Below are positions 42,676 to 50,638 of a DNA stretch of 64,000 nucleotides, piece after piece; position 1 is the stretch's first letter; each line of letters opens with the position of its first letter. The position numbers were made by a program, and so were the translations under genes. The notes beneath the pieces were generated by a model. That model was not told where the DNA came from. It worked only from the letters and a program-made list of their open reading frames with translations, and did not search any database. Origin of the DNA: an uncultured Ruminococcus sp. (lineage in GTDB: Bacteria; Bacillota; Clostridia; Lachnospirales; Lachnospiraceae); NCBI GenBank assembly GCA_900553885.1, contig USFD01000002.1, positions 1 to 64,000 of the forward strand. The letters run 5' to 3'.

Positions 42676-43890
42676 GTGAACAAGGGGGAAGAACAGCGCA
42701 GGCAAAGAGAGGAAAGCACGGCAGCGCCCCGCAGAAGGATGAGCCGTGCGGAAAAGCGGCGCCTTGAGATGCAGAGGCGGCGGAGAAAGCGGCGGCTGGT
42801 AATTACGGCTATGATTGCAGTTGTGATATGCATCTGCCTGATAATTGCAGGGGCTGTTGTTTTGATAAAGCATTTCCGGGGAGAGGGCGCAGAAAAAGAA
42901 AATGAGCCCCGGAGACAGGCGCAGGATCTTACGATTTCCGGTGAAACGCAGGAAGAGCAGGAGGCGGAAACGCAGAAGCAGGCTCCGGTGTCAATTACAA
43001 TAAGCGCGGCAGGAGACTGTACCCTGGGAACGGATTCAAGCTTTAACCAGAGTACCAGCCTGAACGCCTACTATAACAGCAACGGAGCTGCATATTTTCT
43101 GCAGAATGTAAAGCCCATTTTTGAAGAGGATGATCTGACAATTGTAAATATGGAAGGGACGCTGACCGAATCGGATTCCCGGCAGGACAAAACCTTTGCC
43201 TTTAAGGGACCCGGCGAGTTTACGCAGATTCTTACATCCGGAAGTGTGGAAGCGGCTAATCTGGCCAATAACCACAGCCATGATTACGGGGATCAGAGCT
43301 ATACAGATACCATTAATTACATGGAGGAAGCGGGGATAACTACTTTTGGATATGACCGGACTGCCGTGATGGATGTAAACGGCGTCAAAGTCGGCCTTGT
43401 AGGAACCTACGAACTGGCCGATGGCATGGGCTGCGAGGCCGGGATGATTGAGAATATTAAAAAAGTGGAGTCCGAAGGAGCGCAGGTTGTAATTGTCAGT
43501 TTCCACTGGGGGATGGAACGAGAAAATTACCCCAATGACAACCAGAAGAGCCTGGCCCATTCCGCTATTGATAACGGAGCAGATCTGGTTCTGGGGCATC
43601 ACCCCCATGTGCTTCAGGGAATTGAGAAATACAAAGGGAAGAATATTGTATACAGTCTGGGCAATTTCTGCTTTGGAGGAAACAGCAATCCCTCCGATAA
43701 GGACACTATGATATTCCAGCAGACCTTTACCATAGAGAACGGGGAACTGGTGGAAGATGACGTGACAAATATCATTCCCTGTTCCGTGTCATCTGCTTCC
43801 GGCTATAATGATTATCAGCCCACGCCTCTGGAGGGCAGCGAGAAAGACCGTGTAATGCAGAAAATTGAGGAATTCAGCAGCGGTCTGTAG
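42676..43890 (+). CDS. CapA family membrane-anchored metallophosphatase-like protein
   Basis: This 404-residue protein has a strongly basic cytosolic N-terminus, one transmembrane helix (about 40-65), a linker and a PGA_cap/CapA domain (about 105-385). Family motifs are AAGDCTLG, NMEGTLTES, NLANNHSHDYG, VSFHWGMERE, GHHPHVLQG and YSLGNFCFGG, which form the metal-dependent phosphatase-like fold seen in poly-gamma-glutamate capsule proteins. No capBC genes are near, so a capsule role is unproven. A GTG start at 42676 is chosen after GAGAGG; GTG at 42667 overlaps that site. It lies about 100 bases after the kinase. Confidence 0.82.
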   Translation: MNKGEEQRRQREESTAAPRRRMSRAEKRRLEMQRRRRKRRLVITAMIAVVICICLIIAGAVVLIKHFRGEGAEKENEPRRQAQDLTISGETQEEQEAETQKQAPVSITISAAGDCTLGTDSSFNQSTSLNAYYNSNGAAYFLQNVKPIFEEDDLTIVNMEGTLTESDSRQDKTFAFKGPGEFTQILTSGSVEAANLANNHSHDYGDQSYTDTINYMEEAGITTFGYDRTAVMDVNGVKVGLVGTYELADGMGCEAGMIENIKKVESEGAQVVIVSFHWGMERENYPNDNQKSLAHSAIDNGADLVLGHHPHVLQGIEKYKGKNIVYSLGNFCFGGNSNPSDKDTMIFQQTFTIENGELVEDDVTNIIPCSVSSASGYNDYQPTPLEGSEKDRVMQKIEEFSSGL

Positions 43891-44089
43891 CAGGGACGGA
43901 AGATACGTGCTCTTTTGACAAGGCCTTCCGCCGGAAGCTCTGCCCGGGGAAAGCGGAGCCGGAACATAAGAAACAGAAATTTCTTGAATTTGCAGATATT
44001 GTGTGTTACCATATTCCATGTATGGAAAGCAGGTATAGGGAAAGTTCTCCATGCAAATATTTTACGCGGCGTCAAGCTGCATTATTGAT

Positions 44090-44322
44090 TGAGTTAGGAG
44101 CTCAAATTTTATAAGTTGGTTACTTTATAACCGGTGTGCATGAGGCATACGAAACTTGTGAAACGGTCAATAAGAGTAGTAAAAGTAAAAATATTTGCTA
44201 TATAGACTCTAAGTCCAATATCTGTTTTATCTGAAAAGAATAAACTGCTGTCAGGTTTTACTGAGAGGATAATAACGTGATATGAACACAGGCATGACGT
44301 ATGAGCATGTCTGTGTTTTTTT
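44090..44322 (+). promoter_or_regulatory. Long structured leader with terminator before the polyamine operon
   Basis: An AT-rich, gene-free region of about 230 bases contains short hairpins (GGTTA/TAACC around 44118-44132, a GTGCAT/GGCAT stem, AGAGT/ACTCT) and ends in a clear intrinsic terminator: ACACAGGCATG (44286-44296), CATGTCTGTGT (44306-44316) and seven T. Since speA starts at 44384, the layout is that of a riboswitch, attenuator or separate small RNA. It matches none of the riboswitch classes I can recall. A putative promoter TTGAAT-17-TACCAT lies at about 43984-44012. Confidence 0.5.
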
Positions 44323-44383
44323 CATGTGTCAGATAAATCCGGAATGGACCGGTTCGGACCGGAATATGGGGAAGGAATTTGGT

Positions 44384-45838
44384 ATGGGAAAATTATCACA
44401 GACAAGAGCGCCTATTTATGAAGCGCTGGAACGATTCAGACGGGACCGGGTCGTGCCTTTTGACGTGCCCGGACACAAACATGGCAGAGGCAATCCGGAG
44501 CTGGTGGAACTTCTGGGGGAGAAGTGTGTCAGTATTGATGTCAACTCTATGAAGCCTCTGGACAATCTCTGCCACCCGGTATCGGTAATTAAGGAGGCGG
44601 AGGAACTGGCCGCGGATGCGTTTGGCGCCAGCCACGCGTTCCTTATGGTGGGAGGAACAACATCAGCGGTCCAGACTATGATTCTGGCCTGCTGCAAGAA
44701 AGGGGACAAAATTATTCTGCCGCGAAATGTACACCGCAGCGCCATTAACGCAATGGTACTGTGCGGGGCTAAACCGGTGTATGTCAATCCGGATGTGGAT
44801 CAGCGGCTCGGGATTTCTCTGGGAATGAAACGGGAGGATGTAATCCGGGCGATGGAAGAGAATCCGGACGCAGTGGCGGTATTTGTCAATAATCCCACGT
44901 ATTACGGGATCTGTTCAGACCTGAAAGCCATTGTCCGGGCAGCCCACGAAAAGGGCATGAAAGTCCTGGCCGACGAGGCCCATGGCACCCATTTTTATTT
45001 CGGTAAGGATCTGCCGGTATCGGCGATGGAGGCCGGGGCGGATATTGCGTCTGTCAGTATGCATAAGTCAGGAGGAAGCCTGACCCAGAGTTCCTTTCTC
45101 CTTATAGGAAAGGGAATGCAGCCGGGATATGTCCGCCAGATTATCAATCTGACCCAGACGACCAGCGGATCCTATCTGCTGCTTTCCAGTCTGGATATAT
45201 CCAGAAGGAATCTGGCGCTCCGGGGCGAAGAGTCTTTCCGGAGGGTGACTGCCCTGGCAGAATACGCCAGAGGAGAGATTAATGAGATCGGCGACTATTA
45301 TGCCTTTGGCAGAGAGATGATAAACGGCGACAGTATTTATGACTTCGACCCCACCAAGCTGTCCATCCATACGCTGGATATCGGGCTTGCAGGGATTGAG
45401 GTCTACGATATACTCCGGGATGAATACGATATTCAGATCGAATTCGGGGATCTGGGAAATATCCTTGCCTATCTGTCCATCGGCGACAGGATCCGGGAAG
45501 TGGAGCGGCTTGTAACTGCCCTTGCGGATCTGAAGCGCCGCTATAAGAAAGATAAGACGGGAATGCTCTCCCAGGAGTATATTTCGCCGAAGGTTGTTAT
45601 GACTCCTCAGGATTCTTTCTATGCAGAGAAGGAGTCCCTGCCTCTGGAGCAGACGAGAGGGCGCGTCTGTTCCGAATTTGTTATGTGTTATCCTCCGGGA
45701 ATTCCGATACTGGCTCCCGGAGAGGAAATTACAGATGAGATTATACAGTATATCGTGTATGCAAAGGAAAAAGGCTGTTCCATGACAGGCCCGGAAGATG
45801 AGAAGATCCAGCGGCTTAATGTACTGCGGGACAGATAA
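44384..45838 (+). CDS. speA: Arginine decarboxylase of the Orn/Lys/Arg family
   Basis: This 484-residue PLP enzyme of fold type I resembles B. subtilis SpeA. Visible features are FDVPGHKHGRG (from 26), DEAHGTH (197-203) and the PLP-binding K228 in SVSMHKSGGSLTQSS, then the C-terminal Orn/Lys/Arg decarboxylase domain. Arginine is favoured over lysine because agmatinase is encoded two genes downstream, giving arginine to agmatine to putrescine. The ATG at 44384 follows GGGGAAGGAA. An upstream in-frame ATG at 44282 would place coding sequence across the terminator and is rejected. First gene of the polyamine operon. Confidence 0.88.
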   Translation: MGKLSQTRAPIYEALERFRRDRVVPFDVPGHKHGRGNPELVELLGEKCVSIDVNSMKPLDNLCHPVSVIKEAEELAADAFGASHAFLMVGGTTSAVQTMILACCKKGDKIILPRNVHRSAINAMVLCGAKPVYVNPDVDQRLGISLGMKREDVIRAMEENPDAVAVFVNNPTYYGICSDLKAIVRAAHEKGMKVLADEAHGTHFYFGKDLPVSAMEAGADIASVSMHKSGGSLTQSSFLLIGKGMQPGYVRQIINLTQTTSGSYLLLSSLDISRRNLALRGEESFRRVTALAEYARGEINEIGDYYAFGREMINGDSIYDFDPTKLSIHTLDIGLAGIEVYDILRDEYDIQIEFGDLGNILAYLSIGDRIREVERLVTALADLKRRYKKDKTGMLSQEYISPKVVMTPQDSFYAEKESLPLEQTRGRVCSEFVMCYPPGIPILAPGEEITDEIIQYIVYAKEKGCSMTGPEDEKIQRLNVLRDR

Positions 45839-45913
45839 TCCATCCGGCGGTTTCCGGGAAAGAATCCGGCAGCCGGCGGAACACAGAGAAGGGAAAGGAG
45901 TGTGATAAGAGAG

Positions 45914-46768
45914 ATGGAAATGTGGTTTTCTGATCTCCATACCGATGGTGTGAAGCTGTCAATCCGCATTGAGGAGCAGCTGTTCAGTTCCCAGAGCGAG
46001 GTCCAGAGAATCGACGTTCTGGAGTCAAAAGATTTCGGAAAGATTCTGGTAGTGGACGGGGACCTGATGCTTACCGAGCGGGATGAATTTATTTACCATG
46101 AGATGATTACCCACGTCCCCATGGCAGTGCATCCGGATGTAAGAGAGGTTCTTGTCGTCGGTGGAGGGGACGGCGGCGCGGTCAGGGAACTGATCAAATA
46201 CGATACGATAGAAAAAATAGATATGGTTGAACCGGACCCTCTTCTGGTTGAGGTGTGCAGGAAATATATTCCGGAAATTGCCGCCAGCCTGACAGATGAG
46301 AGAGTACAGATCTTCCATGAGGACGGTGTGAAGTTTATCCGTTCCAAGGGGGACGCTTACGATCTGATTATTATCGATTCGCCGAATCCCTTCGGAGCAG
46401 GCGAGGGGCTTTTTACAAAGGAATTTTACGGAAACTGTTATAATGCCCTTCATGAGGACGGGATTATGATTAATCAGAATGAGAGTCCGTTCTATACAGA
46501 GGAGGCTTTCCAGTGCCAGAGGATGCACAAGAGAATTGTGGAGACATTCCCGATCTGCCGGGTGTACCAGGCGCATATTCCCTCTTATCCATCGGGACAC
46601 TGGCTGTTCGGATTCGCTTCCAAGAAATATCATCCGCTGGATGATCTGGATAAGGTGGGGTGGAAGCTTCGGGGCATCCGCACAAAATATTATGAGCCCC
46701 GGCTTCATGCGGGAGTGTTCGCACTTCCGGTCTATGTGGAAGAACTGCTGGAAGATGTGGAGTCGTAA
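45914..46768 (+). CDS. speE: Polyamine aminopropyltransferase (spermidine synthase-like)
   Basis: This 284-residue protein has the spermidine synthase fold: YHEMITHVPM near 61, the nucleotide-binding VVGGGDGGAVREL (82-93) and the gate region IIDSPNPFGAGEGLFTKEFY. Catalytic D155 is present, but the second conserved acidic residue of the usual DS(S/T)(D/E)P motif is N158. It transfers an aminopropyl group from decarboxylated SAM to putrescine in canonical members. No SAM decarboxylase gene is in this operon, and the substitution may signal changed acceptor or donor specificity. Start among ATG 45914, ATG 45920 and GTG 45902 is uncertain. Confidence 0.82.
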   Translation: MEMWFSDLHTDGVKLSIRIEEQLFSSQSEVQRIDVLESKDFGKILVVDGDLMLTERDEFIYHEMITHVPMAVHPDVREVLVVGGGDGGAVRELIKYDTIEKIDMVEPDPLLVEVCRKYIPEIAASLTDERVQIFHEDGVKFIRSKGDAYDLIIIDSPNPFGAGEGLFTKEFYGNCYNALHEDGIMINQNESPFYTEEAFQCQRMHKRIVETFPICRVYQAHIPSYPSGHWLFGFASKKYHPLDDLDKVGWKLRGIRTKYYEPRLHAGVFALPVYVEELLEDVES

Positions 46769-46787
46769 AAGAACAGGAGAAGAAATG

Positions 46788-47675
46788 ATGCAGAAAAATA
46801 TAACAAATTTTATGGGATGTGATGCCGGATACGAGGAGGCAAAGATCGTTCTTTTCGGCGCGCCTTTTGATTCCACCACTTCCTTCCGGCCGGGAACCCG
46901 GTTCGCCGGCCAGGTTATGCGTAATGATTCTTATGGCCTGGAGCTGTACAGTCCGTACCAGAACCTGGAACTGCCGGAAAATGTAGTCTGCGACTGCGGA
47001 GATCTGGAGCTGGCTATCGGAAGCGCGGAGAAATCTCTGGAGCAGATCGAATCCTGCGCGGCACAGATCCTGAAGGACGAAAAGCTGCCCTTTCTGATCG
47101 GAGGAGAGCATCTGGTCACTCTGGGAAGTGTCCGGGCGGCGGCAGAGAAATATCCGGACCTGCATGTGATCCATTTTGATGCCCATACGGATCTGCGCAG
47201 AGACTATCTGGGCGTGGAACTCTCCCATGCATGTGTGATCCGCAGATGCTGGGAAATACTGGGAGACGGAAGAATCCATCAGTTCGGCATCCGGTCCGGG
47301 GAGAAAGAGGAATTTGACTGGGCAAAAAGCGGGCACACAGATTTCCATCCGTTTACCCTGGAGGGTCTGGAAGGGGTTCTGGATGAACTGAAAGGAAAGC
47401 CGGTATATTTTACTCTGGATCTGGATGTAATGGATCCTTCGGTATTTCCCGGAACCGGAACGCCGGAACCGGGAGGCGTGGATTTCCTGTCGGCTATGAA
47501 CGCCGCGGCGGCTGTGTGCGGACGGGCAGATATTATCGGCTGCGATGTAACGGAGCTGTGCCCGCCCTGCGATCCGACCGGAGCATCCACAGCGGCGGCA
47601 TGCAAGATTGTAAGGGAAATGCTGATCGCGCTGGCCGGACAGAGCGGACGGCGTGGGAAAACGGAAGAGAACTGA
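46788..47675 (+). CDS. speB: Agmatinase
   Basis: This 295-residue ureohydrolase hydrolyses agmatine to putrescine and urea with two manganese ions. Metal-binding motifs are GGEHLVTLGS, HFDAHTDLR and LDLDVMDPSVFPGTGTPEPGG. SpeB sits between speE and the carboxyspermidine genes. The reading frame is open far upstream inside speE, but AGGAGA at 46775-46780 indicates the start at 46788 (or 46785). Confidence 0.92.
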   Translation: MQKNITNFMGCDAGYEEAKIVLFGAPFDSTTSFRPGTRFAGQVMRNDSYGLELYSPYQNLELPENVVCDCGDLELAIGSAEKSLEQIESCAAQILKDEKLPFLIGGEHLVTLGSVRAAAEKYPDLHVIHFDAHTDLRRDYLGVELSHACVIRRCWEILGDGRIHQFGIRSGEKEEFDWAKSGHTDFHPFTLEGLEGVLDELKGKPVYFTLDLDVMDPSVFPGTGTPEPGGVDFLSAMNAAAAVCGRADIIGCDVTELCPPCDPTGASTAAACKIVREMLIALAGQSGRRGKTEEN

Positions 47676-47739
47676 GAAAAGGGAAAATAAGGTACAAAAA
47701 GAAGGATATTCTGCAGGATGCAGGAGGAAGGAGAAGAAA

Positions 47740-48942
47740 ATGGGAAAAGTAATGGTAGTCGGATGCGGCGGTGTGGCCAGTGTGGCAATTCATAAAATCT
47801 GTCAGAACAGCGATGTCTTTTCAGAGCTGTGCATCGCCAGCAGAACCGTGTCAAAATGCGACGCGCTGAAGGAGAAACTTCAGGGAACGACAAAGACAAA
47901 GATTACAACCGCGCAGGTAGATGCGGATGATTCGGCAGTGCTGACTGCCCTGATCCGCAGGGAAAAGCCGGATGTGGTTCTGAATCTGGCGCTGCCCTAT
48001 CAGGATCTGCTGATTATGGAAGCATGTCTGGCAGCAGGCGTGCACTACATTGATACGGCAAACTATGAACCGGAGGATACAGCGAAGTTTGAATACAAGT
48101 GGCAGTGGGAGTATCAGGAACGTTTCGAGAAGGCCGGGCTTACCGCTCTTCTGGGAAGCGGATTTGATCCGGGGGTGACAAATGTATTCACTGCCTATGC
48201 GCTGAAACATTATTTTGATGAAATAAACTATATTGATATCCTGGACTGCAATGCGGGCGATAACGGATATCCTTTCGCAACCAACTTCAATCCGGAGATC
48301 AATATCCGGGAAGTATCCGCCAGGGGATCCTACTGGGAGAACGGCCGCTGGGTTGAAACAGAGCCTATGGAGATCAAACGGGTTTATAATTTCCCGGAGA
48401 TCGGAAAGAAGGATATGTATCTTCTGCACCATGAAGAAATCGAGTCTCTTGCACGGAATGTCCCGGGGATCCGCAGAATCCGTTTCTTTATGACATTCGG
48501 AGAAAGCTATCTTACCCACCTGCGCTGTCTGGAGGATGTGGGCATGACATCCATTGAGCCGGTTATGTACGAGGGCAGACCCATTGTTCCCCTGCAGTTT
48601 CTGAAGACACTCCTTCCGGATCCTGCCACACTGGGACCGCGGACAAAAGGAAAGACCAATATCGGCTGTATCTTTATCGGAAAGAAAGACGGGAAAGAGA
48701 AAAAGCTGTATATTTACAACACCTGCGATCATCAGGAGTGCTACCGGGAAGTAGGGTCCCAGGCGGTGGCTTATACAACCGGAGTTCCGGCGATGATCGG
48801 AGCTATGCTGGTGATGAACGGAACCTGGAGGAAGCCGGGCGTCTACAATATGGAAGAGTTCGATCCGGATCCGTTTATGGACGCACTGAATAAGTGGGGG
48901 CTGCCCTGGAAGATCAGCGAGAATCCGGATCTGGTGGACTAA
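47740..48942 (+). CDS. Carboxynorspermidine/carboxyspermidine synthase (saccharopine dehydrogenase family)
   Basis: This 400-residue NAD(P)H enzyme has an N-terminal Rossmann fold (MVVGCGGVASVAIHKI), VLNLALPYQD, LLGSGFDPGVTNVF and TFGESYLTHLRCLEDVGM, as in Lys9-type dehydrogenases. Between agmatinase and an nspC-like decarboxylase it fits carboxy(nor)spermidine dehydrogenase, which joins putrescine or diaminopropane to aspartate semialdehyde by reductive amination. With putrescine made by the neighbours, carboxyspermidine is the expected product. ATG 47740 follows GGAGGAAGGAGA. Confidence 0.88.
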   Translation: MGKVMVVGCGGVASVAIHKICQNSDVFSELCIASRTVSKCDALKEKLQGTTKTKITTAQVDADDSAVLTALIRREKPDVVLNLALPYQDLLIMEACLAAGVHYIDTANYEPEDTAKFEYKWQWEYQERFEKAGLTALLGSGFDPGVTNVFTAYALKHYFDEINYIDILDCNAGDNGYPFATNFNPEINIREVSARGSYWENGRWVETEPMEIKRVYNFPEIGKKDMYLLHHEEIESLARNVPGIRRIRFFMTFGESYLTHLRCLEDVGMTSIEPVMYEGRPIVPLQFLKTLLPDPATLGPRTKGKTNIGCIFIGKKDGKEKKLYIYNTCDHQECYREVGSQAVAYTTGVPAMIGAMLVMNGTWRKPGVYNMEEFDPDPFMDALNKWGLPWKISENPDLVD

Positions 48943-48954
48943 AGAGGAAAGAAC

Positions 48955-50130
48955 GTGGGAAGAGAAGAACTGAGAACCCCCTGTTATGTAATACAGGAAG
49001 AAAAATTAAAAGAGAATCTGCAGATATTAAAAGACCTCAGGAAAAAGACCGGATGCAGAATTCTGCTGGCGCAGAAAGCATTTTCCATGTACAGCGTCTA
49101 TCCTCTGATCGGAGAGTATCTGGACGGGACCACGGCCAGCGGGCTGTATGAGGCGCGGCTGGGATATGAGGAGATGGGCCTGGAAAACCATATCTTTTCT
49201 CCTGCCTACCGGGAGGAGGAGATGGAGGAAATCCTGAAATACTGCGGCCATGTGGTTTTTAATTCCCCGGCTCAGCTGAGGAAGTACAGGGACCGGGCAA
49301 AGCAGGCGGGAAGAAGCATCGGACTCCGGATCAATCCGGAGTGTTCCACCCAGGAAGGCCACGCGATCTATGATCCCTGCGCGCCCTTTTCCAGACTGGG
49401 AACCACGGCGGAGCAGTTCCGGCGGGAAATGACAGAGGAAGATATCCAGAGCCTGGACGGAATTCATTTTCATACCCTGTGCGAACAGAACGCGGATGCC
49501 CTGGCAGAGACCCTGGAGGCAGTGGAAGAGAAGTTCGGCGATTACCTGTCTCGGATGAAGTGGATAAACTTCGGCGGCGGCCATCACATAACAAGGAAAG
49601 ATTATGACAGAGCCCTTCTGGAGAAATGGATCCGCCGCATAAAGGAAACCTATGATGTGGAGGTATATCTGGAACCGGGGGAAGCCGTGGCGCTGGACGC
49701 CGGCGTCCTGCTGACCCGGGTACTGGAGATTGTGGAAAACGGTATGAAAATTGCCATTCTGGATACATCCGCGGCGTGCCATATGCCGGATGTGCTGGAG
49801 ATGCCCTACCGTCCTCCGCTTAAGGACGCAGGCGAGCCGGAGAAAGCGGAGGCGGAAGGCGCCCCGGCCGCAGGGACGGCAGACAGGCCGTATGTGTACC
49901 GGCTGGCCGGCCCCACCTGTCTAGCCGGAGACGTGATCGGAGACTATACTTTCAGGCGGCCGCTCTGTCCGGGAGACAGGCTGGAGTTCCGGGATATGGC
50001 CATTTACACGATGGTAAAAAACAATACATTTAACGGAATGAAACTTCCGGATATTGTGCTGGAGCGGGAGAACGGAGACTGCCAGGTGGTCCGGAAGTTC
50101 GGATATGAAGATTTCCGGTGCAGGCTGTGA
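48955..50130 (+). CDS. nspC: Carboxynorspermidine/carboxyspermidine decarboxylase
   Basis: This 391-residue PLP enzyme of the alanine racemase-like fold has the PLP lysine K41 in LLAQKAFSMYS, GLRINPECSTQEGHAIYDPCAPFSRLG, FHTLCEQNAD, NFGGGHHIT and the C-terminal YRLAGPTCLAGDVIGDYTF. It decarboxylates carboxyspermidine to spermidine. An Ala/Glu-rich insertion (about 286-306, GEPEKAEAEGAPAAGTADRP) separates MPYRPPLKDA from the conserved core and may be a surface loop specific to this lineage. GTG start at 48955 with AAAGAGGAAAG upstream. It ends the polyamine operon. Confidence 0.9.
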   Translation: MGREELRTPCYVIQEEKLKENLQILKDLRKKTGCRILLAQKAFSMYSVYPLIGEYLDGTTASGLYEARLGYEEMGLENHIFSPAYREEEMEEILKYCGHVVFNSPAQLRKYRDRAKQAGRSIGLRINPECSTQEGHAIYDPCAPFSRLGTTAEQFRREMTEEDIQSLDGIHFHTLCEQNADALAETLEAVEEKFGDYLSRMKWINFGGGHHITRKDYDRALLEKWIRRIKETYDVEVYLEPGEAVALDAGVLLTRVLEIVENGMKIAILDTSAACHMPDVLEMPYRPPLKDAGEPEKAEAEGAPAAGTADRPYVYRLAGPTCLAGDVIGDYTFRRPLCPGDRLEFRDMAIYTMVKNNTFNGMKLPDIVLERENGDCQVVRKFGYEDFRCRL

Positions 50131-50138
50131 CCCGGCGG

Positions 50139-50167
50139 TTGACATTTTCCGGCGCCTGTGCTAACCT
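50139..50167 (+). promoter_or_regulatory. Promoter of the metG T-box leader
   Basis: A perfect TTGACA (50139-50144), 17 bases, TAACCT (50162-50167). It starts eight bases after the nspC stop, separating metG from the polyamine operon. Confidence 0.8.
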
Positions 50168-50189
50168 TTTTATCAGACCAGAACAGATC

Positions 50190-50554
50190 AGGATAGTTGG
50201 AAAAGCGATGACGAAGAGAGTAACCTGCCGGATATTCTACAGAGAAATCCCGGGGATGTGAAAGACCCGTCCCATGCTGCGAGGGATGGATGGAACGCAG
50301 GTGAAGATGGCTTCCGAGCGGCGCACCGAGCTGCGAAGCAGATCAGAGATATGTGCAGGCGGACTGCTCTGCCCACAGGAGAAAGGCTCTGGAGAAGAGC
50401 GTATATGCTTCCGGTTAGACTGCGATGGGTCCGCCCATTACAGCGGAGAAGTGCTGACAGGCACTTGCTGAGGCTCCTGCCGCGAGGGAGGGGCGAAGAG
50501 AAGTGGTAACACGGTAATCACCCGTCTTCTTAATTACAGGAAGACGGGTTTTTT
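50190..50554 (+). promoter_or_regulatory. T-box riboswitch controlling metG (predicted methionine-specific)
   Basis: The leader has the stem I signature GACGAAGAGAGTAA (50208-50222), a long folded region, a T-box-like GAGAAGTGGTAACACGG (about 50498-50514) and the terminator CCCGTCTTC/GAAGACGGG (50521-50548) with six T. A candidate specifier ATG lies at 50307-50309 in GGTGAAGATGGCTTCC, matching the gene it precedes. Uncharged tRNA-Met would stabilise the antiterminator and raise metG expression. Family knowledge gives the mechanism; the specifier call is mine. Confidence 0.88.
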
Positions 50555-50638
50555 ATTTGTTCAGAATCCATTGTTTAGCTGAAATCCATGTCAGGATATG
50601 GAAATGGTCAAAAGGAACAAAAACAGAAGGAGGAAGAA

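Noticed and set aside
44282..44383. Extended N-terminus of the arginine decarboxylase
   Set aside because: The extra codons run across a terminator hairpin with T-run and do not resemble the family; a good site precedes 44384.
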